Below are positions 56,900-64,000 of a stretch of DNA of 64,000 nucleotides, in pieces. The stretch spans positions 6,040,617 through 6,104,616 of the forward strand of contig CM025854.1 in NCBI GenBank assembly GCA_003952965.2, in the 5' to 3' direction. The position numbers and the translations under genes were made by a program. Position 1 is the stretch's first letter, and each line of letters opens with the position of its first letter. Below the pieces are notes generated by a model. That model saw only the letters and a list, made by a program, of their open reading frames with translations. It was not told where the DNA came from and made no database searches. This DNA is from Morella rubra. Its lineage: Eukaryota > Streptophyta > Magnoliopsida > Fagales > Myricaceae.

Positions 56900-57540
56900 T
56901 TATAAACAGGCCATGGAACATGAGTGTTGGCAAAAAGCAATGGACGTTGAGCTCCAAGCACTTGAAGAAAACAAAACTTGGGACATTGTGGCATGGCAGT
57001 AAATGGGTATTCTTTATCAAGCTTCGGTCGGACGGATCTTTAAGCCGCTACAAGGCCCAATTGGTGGCTCTTGGAAATAAACAAGAATATGGTTTGGACT
57101 ATGATGAGACCTTCACTCCTATGGCCAAGATGACCACTATGTGAACAATTCTTGCACTTGTCGCCTCACAATCTTGGCCCTTACATCAAATGGATGTCAA
57201 AAACGCTTTCTTACATGGAGATCTTTGGGAAGAAGTTTACGTGAAACTTCCTTCTGGTATGCCTATCTCTTCTCCCAATGATATGTGCAAATTAAAGTGT
57301 TCTCTGTATGGTTTGAAGCAGGTACCACGAGCATGGTTTGAAAAATTCTGCAGCACTCTACATGGCTTCTCATTCACCCAAAGTCAGTATGATTCGTCTT
57401 TATTTCTACAAAAGATTGCTAATGGTATAGTCATTCTTGTCTATGTGGACGACATTATAATTACTAATTCTGATCTTGGTGCCATTTCTATGCTTCAGCA
57501 ACAGTTACATACTACTTTCCATATGAAAGATCTGTCATCT
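56900..57540 (+). pseudogene. Copia reverse transcriptase
   Basis: GSKWVFFIKLRSDGSLSRYK, EYGLDYDETFTPMAKMTTM, MDVKNAFLHGDLWEEVYVKL, CSLYGLKQVPRAWFEKF and the catalytic YVDDIIITNSD (57442-57474) appear in order. Both catalytic aspartates remain, unlike copy A. A stop and shift near 57142 and a deletion near 56990 (relative to copy A) break the frame. Confidence 0.92.
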
Positions 57541-57547
57541 CACTTAC

Positions 57548-58320
57548 TTGGGTTTGGAGGTGCATCGTCAGCCACAAAGTATTTTCTTGACTCAAAGCAA
57601 ATATATTCAAGATCTTGTCACTTTGGCTTGCCTAACTGAGACTGTCGTTGTGGACGCTCCCATGGAAATGAATGTAAAATATCAAAGTGCTGAAGGAGAC
57701 CTTCTTGATGATCCCACCCTCTATCGAAAGTTGGTTGGTAGTCGTATCTACCTAACCATCACACGGCCAAACATCTCTTATGATGTTCATACTGTCAGCA
57801 AATTCGTGCAATCTCCTCATCATCTTCACCTAGCCACTATCCATCCAATCATTCGATATCTTCTTGGCTCTCCTAATCGTGGCTTGTTTTTCCCTACAAG
57901 TGTGTCACTTCAGCTGCAAGCATATTGCGACGCCTGCTTGCCCAGATACCTAAAAATCCATTACCGGATGTGGCATGTTCCTAAGAGACTCCCTCATCTC
58001 TTGGGAATGTAAAAAGCAAGAATGTCTCTCTAAGTCTTCCACTAAGGCCGAGTACCGTGCTATGTCTATTGCTTGCTCTAAGATCATCTGGCTTCGTGGT
58101 CTCCTCACAGAACTCGGTTTCTCAAAAGCACTTCCTACCCCTCTTCATGGTGACAACATCAGTGCCATCCAAATTGCCGTCAATCTTGTCTTCTATGAGT
58201 GGACCAATCACATTGAAGTTTATTGTCATTCCATTTGAGAAGCTTTTGATCGGAAGGTTATTACCCTCCCACATATTTCCACCGCTCTACAGGTGTCGGA
58301 TATCTTCACCAAAATGATGC
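57548..58320 (+). pseudogene. Copia RNase H
   Basis: LTQSKYIQDLVTLACLTETV, LYRKLVGSRIYLTITRPNIS, IHPIIRYLLGSPNRGLFF, AYCDA (first catalytic Asp), then after frame changes WECKKQECLSKSSTKAEYRA (Glu) and LHGDNISAIQIAVN (Asp), as in copia RNase H. Frame breaks near 57935 and 58010; a stop at 58236 precedes the DIFTK-type end just before the PPT. Confidence 0.9.
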
Positions 58321-58336
58321 TTAATTTGAGGGGAGA

Positions 58337-58596
58337 TGTCAACGGAGACCATAGCTGGCCATTTTATGGCCAATTCAAATTCAAATTCAAAATCAAACGT
58401 TATTATTCTCTTTGTTGATTATTTCCTTGTATAGTTTGGTCAATTATTTTCTTTGATTGTACAGATTTTATTTCCTTAGTTAGAATTAATATAATTAATG
58501 TAATTATAGTTGTATCATGATGTAATCCTTCTATATAATAGAAAGTCTCGGGGAAGACAACATAGAGTTTTTCTGCAAGTTCTTGCGTATTTGACA
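58337..58596 (+). repeat. 3' LTR of the copia element
   Basis: 260 bp from TGTCAACGGAGACC to TATTTGACA, preceded by the purine tract GAGGGGAGA. The 3' border is confirmed by the uninterrupted sequence in segment A. It has a TATATAATAG string near 58533, a possible TATA box. Confidence 0.88.
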
Positions 58597-58870
58597 AATA
58601 TTACTCAAGTCGATTTTTAAAGCTTGGGGTTGAGCACAAAGCCTAAATATATGATTTTTGAGCCAAGCCCGAACTCCACTCAACTCATTCACAAACCAAA
58701 TTCTCAACATCTAGTCTACCAATTGCTTAAGAGATGTTAAAACATCAAAAAAGGCCAATATGTTACCCTAGATAAAATAAAGACGCCTCATGTAGTGATC
58801 CTAGGGAGTGGCCAGGGGGAGGGAGGGAGGGCTTTTGAATGTAAAACACCAATTTAAATAATCATATCAC

Positions 58871-58998
58871 CTAAACTGAGAAATATGGCAGGAACCATAA
58901 GAATGAAGGGCATCCAGTTGCTCTTCTTTCTTTCTCGAAGAGTGAAATTTGATCAATATAACTCCTTCCTGAGAAAGACAGTGGCAATGGAGGAGGCA
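58871..58998 (-). pseudogene. Paralogous OXA exon 3 ending in TAG
   Basis: 128 bp, acceptor CTCAAAG and donor GTGATATG conserved. The terminal codon is TAG. Confidence 0.85.
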
Positions 58999-59734
58999 CT
59001 TTGAGATATGCATATAAGAGTCAAAGAAAATTATTTGTAAGAATGATGAAAAAACAATGAGCAAGATGATAATTGAGTGTTAGAATACCATACAAATGAT
59101 ACATGACAAATAGTCATAAAATGAAACTAAAGGTAGAAGACATCGTTAAAGCATCAATGTTCACAACTATGAAATAGTGGTATATATAGTCTATGGTGCT
59201 GCAAATATAAAATGGTACCAGTACTGATACAAACTTCGATTACATCCATTATAGAAGCATATTATACAAATTAATAACCTATATCTTAACAAATGAAATT
59301 TCCCGCAATTCCCCCCGCCGCCCAGCTGAAAGGAATTAAAAGAAAAAAGCTCTTGTACCCGACACGTTTTTTTTTTTTTTTCAGGGATATTACTCCCGAG
59401 CAGACCAATGTGGCAAGAGACAAAATGAGTTAATGCGCAATCATGGTCAAAAGAAAGAAAAATAGGAGGATCAGACATATAAGAGAAATTATTGTTAAGG
59501 TTAGTGTTAGACCCCCGATATTTGAAGCATAGTATTATCTCCAAAGTGCCAGTAAACAAAGCACCTAAGTACTGTAAAAGGCAACATTATTATTCTCTGT
59601 TCTGCCCCACTCCATAAAATGTCAGTTGTACTCAACATGCCAAAAAATCTTGTCCCCAGCGCATCTCACACTTTCCATGGAATAGAGTACAGAAGCTGGT
59701 TTTGACATTATCAAACTGCAACTGAACTAAAAAT

Positions 59735-60971
59735 AAGGTAATTGAGACCGTAGGCGAAACTTCGAAGTGAGGTCTTTAATAATAATAATTATATAATATA
59801 TATATATATAAATAAATAATAATAAAAAATAAAAATTTAGTTAAAACATATTCTTCTAGATTTTTTAGATGCAAAATTACTTATCAAAGTTTTATATTCT
59901 AAATCTGTTAATATATTATTTTCAATTGGTAATATGACTAATCCATTTAATCTTTCTTTGCGCCAGTTGATTAATTTAAAATCTCTTTTAACACTTTCTA
60001 TTCTGAAAACAAATCTAAACCATCAATATCAACATGATTTTCTGTTTTAAAACATTTTCAAGTACAAGACAATATTTTTTCAAGTCATCCTCATCCAAAT
60101 ATTTCAACTTTTTCAAATTAAATAAAAAACCAAAAATATAATAGAAATAACGATAACTACAACAAATAAAACATAAAATAAATAAGTCCTTTTGTAACTA
60201 TGAGTGACTATGAGTGATCTTGATCCCATAGATAAGAATTGGGAAGCACCAATAAATGAGGAGAAAAAATAGGATGGTTGAAAGGATTTTTAAGTAGTTT
60301 TGTAATTAACAAGCAATCAAAATATAGTCTCACATAATTGTGAAATGGTTTATAGATTAAGTCCTTTTAAGATAGATTTTTAGTTGTTAATTAATGCATA
60401 CAACAATAAAAATATTAAATAGATTTTATGGTATAAAAAGCTAGGAATTATTTTTGTTTGTCGAGTAACGGTAAAAAATATTAAATGAATTAGATGTGAG
60501 ATTTTATAGGATTTATTGAATCCATTGCCAAATAATGAGATTTTATAGGATATTGATTTTATGAAATTTGGTTTGAATCAATTTGTAATTAATATCTTTT
60601 AAATAAAGAGACATTATAGGGTTGATAGATGCAAGAGACTTTGTAAACTGGTGAAGAGTTAATGGCTAATTTCTTCAATCAAGGAAATTTAATAGGCCTC
60701 TTTATAGAAAAAATAATAATTAACTAGACTTTATAGGACGGTTGATGAATTAATGGTTCCTTTTATCAAGGAGATTTAATAGGCCTCTTTATAGATTAAA
60801 AATTAATTAATTAATTAATTCTATACAAATAGCTTTAAGTTAAATTTTTGAGGCCTTGTCATTATTAAATTTTTTTTAAATATACATATTAAAGAAAATT
60901 TTTAATTGGGGCCTCCCTAATTTGGAGGCCTTAGGCAACCGCCTACCCTGCTATAGCTAGAGCCGCCCCTG
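59735..60971 (-). mobile_element. hAT transposon relic in segment B
   Basis: Segment A is contiguous here (30036-30052). The right end is AGCCGCCCCTG, the hAT terminus CAGGGGCGGCT in reverse, preceded by a GGAGGCCTTAGGCAACCGCC phrase akin to that of the hAT at 48770. The left end lacks the terminus, so it is truncated. The minus strand carries transposase C-terminal sequence at its lower-coordinate end. The rest (60130-60930) is AT-rich without recognisable coding, with a direct repeat of AATAGGCCTCTTTATAGA near 60690 and 60778. Confidence 0.75.
59838..60125 (-). pseudogene. hAT transposase C-terminal fragment
   Basis: Minus-strand frames read LKKLKYLDEDDLKKYCLVLE, NHVDIDGLDLFSE, then after a stop KRDFKLINWRKERLNGLVIL and PIENNILTDLEYKTLISNFA ending SKKSRR. 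This is the hAT dimerisation region, related to 51740-52085. There is a gap in the middle, where the central helices are deleted, and at least one stop. Confidence 0.8.
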
Positions 60972-61405
60972 ATTTAATGGCTACAGAAAACTACATAACC
61001 ATTTGTTCTTTACAAATAGTAATTTGCTTTCACAATAGTGGTTGTTCTCTGCAAATAATAATTTGTTTTCACAATAATAACACACAACGAAGTCTCTCAT
61101 CTACCCCGAAGGTATTGGGGTTGCACAAAGGATGGTTCTCAAATAAATACATTTTCACCATAAAAAGTAGATGCAGGAACTTATAAGCAGTAAGCTAGGT
61201 TACTTGAATAGTTATTGAAATGGGCTCGACACTTACGGATTAGGGTAATTGGACATTTATAGCTCCAACTACGAGGATTTGGAGGAAAAAGAGTAGGGCA
61301 AGATTCTATCTTATTTAATTCAAATTCATTAGCTCTCTTAAAGTGTTGTGGGTGTGAGTACCTTTGTCCTCTGATGTGTGATTGCGTACAAAACTGAGCT
61401 TTGTG

Positions 61406-62659
61406 TGTTGGCTTTTGTTCACAATCGATATTTTGATGATTTCAATAAATGAATTAAGTTTACAAAATGGACATCTTCAAAGATAAAGACATTTTTAGCA
61501 AAGAGCCAAAGACAAGAATTGAAGATCAAGAAGATGCAAGGAGCTCAAAAATGAAGATTCAAGACCTTAGGGTATAACCTTGTAACTCTTAGTTTCACTT
61601 TTGACAAGGATTATGAATCACACTTGCATATCTTTCAAAACATGTATAAACCATTTTACTTTTGTTTGAAAGATCAAATGTTTTTTAAACATTTTCAAAA
61701 CACCACAATCAACTCTCAAACCTTTTATATAATTGTGGAAGTTAGTCTTTAAAATTGAGTCTTTTAAAATGGCCAAAATTGTGGTTTTAAAATAACCGGA
61801 TCATGTGCTTAAGTTGAGGAGGTCGACCGGCTGGTGAAGCGGTCAACTGGACAATGACCACTTGGTGTAACGGTCGACCTGTCTATGGTTTGAAATAAAT
61901 CCGTTGAGTTCTGACAATATGACCTTTGAGTAACGGTAACACTGAAGCGGTCAACCGGTACATGCAGCAATCTATAGGTACAACGGTAAAATTTCTAACG
62001 GCTAGTTTTCTCATGTGGCCTATATAAAGACCTTCCTATTGTCTCTAAAAATGAGAGAACGACCACATATCATTTTACATAGCTTGAAAAATATCTTAAA
62101 CCTTCTTATTCCATATTTCTTATATCATTCACACAAATTACACTTTCTGTCCTTGTCATTGTGTGAATCAAAGAGATAGAGCTTTCCATTTTTTATCCAC
62201 TCTTTGAGAGAGTTTATTCTTGTATCTTCCTATTCAAAAGAGGTGATTCCTTTAATGAGGTTGTTCACTAAAGAAGAAGCTTAGAGAGGGTATATCTCAA
62301 GCTTGGTTGGGTTGTGAGCAGTGAGCCCGAAAAACTTGGTTTGAGTGTTGAGCCCGAAAAACACTTGTAATTCTCTAGCACCGAAAGCTAGTGTGTACAA
62401 TTAAAAATAGTGAGAAAACCTCAAGGCTCGGTAAAGGAGCTTGAGGGGTAGATCTAGGCAGGTTTGCCGAACCACCTAAAAATCACTTGTTTGTTTCTCT
62501 GTCCCTACTCTTTACATTTAACACTTATTCTCTTATCGCATCCATATATTGTGCTAAATTAGTCTTTACTTTGCAAACACGGTTTGGGAGTTAAAAGCGA
62601 AAAAGTTTGGAAACTCAATTCACTTCCCCTTTTGGGTTGCCTTAATCCATGGACTTACA
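61406..62659 (+). mobile_element. Solo LTR, SIRE/Maximus-like, in the OXA paralogue intron
   Basis: 1254 bp from TGTTGGCTTTTGTTCAC to GGACTTACA, flanked by TTGTG on both sides (61401-61405, 62660-62664). Segment A reads straight through (CTTTGTGTCCATGGAGTTC, about 30888), so the insertion is confirmed in two ways. The 3' end CAATTCACTTCCCCTTTTGG then GTTG is of SIRE type. Its U3 part has several GGTCGACC/CGGTCAAC motifs (61825-61950). No internal region. Confidence 0.92.
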
Positions 62660-63120
62660 TTGTGTACATATATAGAGTTCAGCCTTTCAGTATCTAATTC
62701 AATTTGCTACGTTTCTGCCACAGCCATTAAATTCAAAATTACATTTTTTTCTGCGATCCAATCATCCCCAAGTCCTTAAACATAAAGCCCCATTCAAAAT
62801 GCACGTAAGTACTCATAAATAAACCTTATTTAGCGCCAAATTCCTAAATGATCCTGTACCATATTTGTACTAAAGCCCATTAAAACTTCTATCCGGAGTC
62901 AAAAGCTCAATGCAATTAAAAAGCTCCCATGTAAACTACAATCCTCGTTGACACAGGAACGGAGCAAGCATCATGAAAAACATCCAGACACAAAGTAAAC
63001 CGCACAAATCTGAGGTTGAAGAGAATTTCAAGTTAATAAGTGCAACTAATTCAACAGGAAATTATACAGAAAAGAATAAATACGAACACAAAGGATGGAA
63101 TAAGGAATTCTAGGGTTTCT
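62660..63120. repeat. Duplicated segment B, intronic block
   Basis: Matches 30895-31270 of segment A (AATTTGCTACGTTT, TCCTTAAACATAAAGCCCCA, CACACAAATCTGAGGTTGAA in near-identical form). It has about 80 bp (62850-62930) absent from A. Confidence 0.85.
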
Positions 63121-63585
63121 TTTGTTAACCCAAGAGAATATCTTTCTTCTGTTTATTTATACTTCATTATCCCACTTGAGTGACTACTATGATTATCATA
63201 TAAACCTAAAGAATAAATATTAAACAATGGTACACGACTAGAAATAAGAACAAAACAAGATCAAGCCAAGAGCTTAAAGGCTCCAATATCAAATCACTAC
63301 AAATAACCTATAATAAGCTTTTGGTTTTTCCCTTTTCATGATGTTATGAGTTAAATGTGCTCCTTTTCGGGTTTGGATTTTCTTAGTTTTTTAACTTAGT
63401 TGTGTTAGGTGATTTCAGTATAGCCTTTTGTACTGTTGACATCGTTCTCGTTTGTTTCCTCTTTAAATAAAACTTTAACTTGGTTATCAAAAAAAAAAAA
63501 CATGTGTTCCAGAGATCATGCATATATCGTGACTAATATGGGTAAGTTAAGCAGGTAAAGCAACATATACTGTTTCCCATTTTTT
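63121..63585 (+). other. Sequence private to segment B, with a LINE-like poly(A) end
   Basis: In segment A this interval holds the copia relic. Here 63330-63500 ends AATAAAACTTTAACTTGG then TTATC and a 12-A run, which resembles the 3' end of a plant LINE. No LINE coding sequence is present, so the assignment is tentative. Confidence 0.35.
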
Positions 63586-64000
63586 TTTAAAGAAAGAATT
63601 AGCAGATATGTTCACACAATTGAAGCAAGCAATCTTCATACCATGTAGATCAACAGCAAGCATCAAATGTAGATCCACATATTGCAGAACTTGAGCAACG
63701 TGATAAACAGGAAAATAGTTCAATAGTGCGACTCCAATGACTAGTTAAGTAGGAAAACCAAAAAAAATTACAAAAACCAAAGCATAAACTGGAACATATA
63801 TATAGTTAACAAAGATTTCGATCTCACATTTAGGTAATGCCTCTCCAATCCTTTTCAGCTTGTTGAGTTGCAAAATTAATAGAGGGCACAGTGAAACTCT
63901 AAGAGCCAAAGTGGAGGAAGCGGTAACTATCCACCTGCAGTGCTATCCAAAACCCATATAACAATACCATGAATATTTGTACACAACCAATAGCCAAGGG
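63586..64000. repeat. Duplicated segment B, right block
   Basis: Matches 33280-33690 of segment A through exon 2 and into intron 1 of the OXA-like gene; it continues beyond the window. Confidence 0.9.

Larger units (their letters stand above)
54219..58596 (+). mobile_element. Ty1/copia retrotransposon (copy B), 5' LTR deleted
   Basis: Contains gag, zinc knuckle, protease, integrase, RT, RNase H, PPT (GAGGGGAGA, 58328-58336) and a 260-bp 3' LTR (58337-58596, TGTCAACGG..TTTGACA). The order integrase before RT is that of Ty1/copia. Directly after the LTR lies AATATTACTCAAGT, which is contiguous in segment A at 28912, confirming the 3' border. The 5' LTR and about 170 bp of flank present in A (28740-28910) are absent, so a deletion removed the left end. 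Confidence 0.88.
58871..63934 (-). pseudogene. Second OXA-like gene copy, exons 2-3, with premature stop
   Basis: Paralogue of the gene at 29194-34457. Exon 2 is 63828-63934 and exon 3 58871-58998; both match the A-copy exons in length (107 and 128 bp), splice borders and phase. Exon 3 reads LPPPLPLSFSGRSYIDQISL through CPSFLWFLPYFSV and then TAG where copy A has CAG, so the last codon of exon 3 is a stop (58871-58873). Other differences include Gly-to-Ala-type changes in conserved positions (LCPLLILQLN for LFPLLILQLN; FLPYF for FLAYF). Exon 1 would lie beyond 64000. Intron 2 spans 4.8 kb with a hAT relic and a solo LTR. Likely a decayed duplicate. Confidence 0.8.

Overview
This is TE-dense nuclear DNA from a flowering plant, probably a dicot. 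Nearly everything recognisable is a plant transposon relic (CACTA, hAT, Mutator-like, Ty1/copia, Ty3/gypsy, large-LTR gypsy, solo LTRs, MITEs). The only host gene I can support is the 5' part of an Oxa1/YidC-family insertase gene on the minus strand. There are no bacterial-type operons, CRISPR arrays or tRNA genes. One 99-base assembly gap lies at 27439-27537.

Layout. 1-13844: a decayed CACTA (En/Spm) element on the minus strand, with a transposase gene running from 4260 off the left edge, a second plant-transposon ORF (about 5.6-6.8 kb), long arrays of a degenerate TCCGGAC-type motif, and a right terminus at 13830-13844. A 3.8-kb LTR (8960-12802, TSD CAAAT) is nested in it. 13.8-24.9 kb: a Mutator PB1-like fragment, an Athila-like pol tail, and a SIRE-like LTR split by 6.8 kb of minus-oriented large-LTR sequence. 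24.9-27.9 kb: AT-rich DNA and a ~1-kb imperfect palindrome containing the gap.

27.97-34.5 kb (segment A) and 53.1-64.0 kb (segment B) are direct, diverged copies of one chromosomal segment. A carries exons 1-3 of the OXA-like gene. B carries exons 2 and 3 of a paralogue whose exon 3 ends in a premature stop. Each copy has its own insertions: a copia relic and a MITE in A; a MITE, a copia element, a hAT relic and a solo LTR in B. The other copy therefore serves as an empty-site control in most cases.

Between A and B lie: a 735-bp Mutator-like element just upstream of the OXA start codon (9-bp TSD), which contains 20 bp identical to OXA exon 1; a complete Ty3/gypsy chromovirus-like element (37420-43283, TSD ATAAA) with several one-base frameshifts; a Myb/SANT-like pseudogene; a solo LTR (45443-46705); and a hAT relic (48770-52197) invaded by a 2.4-kb Mutator-like element (49334-51718, 9-bp TSD) with an unusual right end.

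I found no new biochemical system. The strongest observations are structural: the duplicated OXA locus with reciprocal empty sites, the exon fragment inside the adjacent Mutator-like element, and the template-switch-like terminus of the second Mutator-like element.
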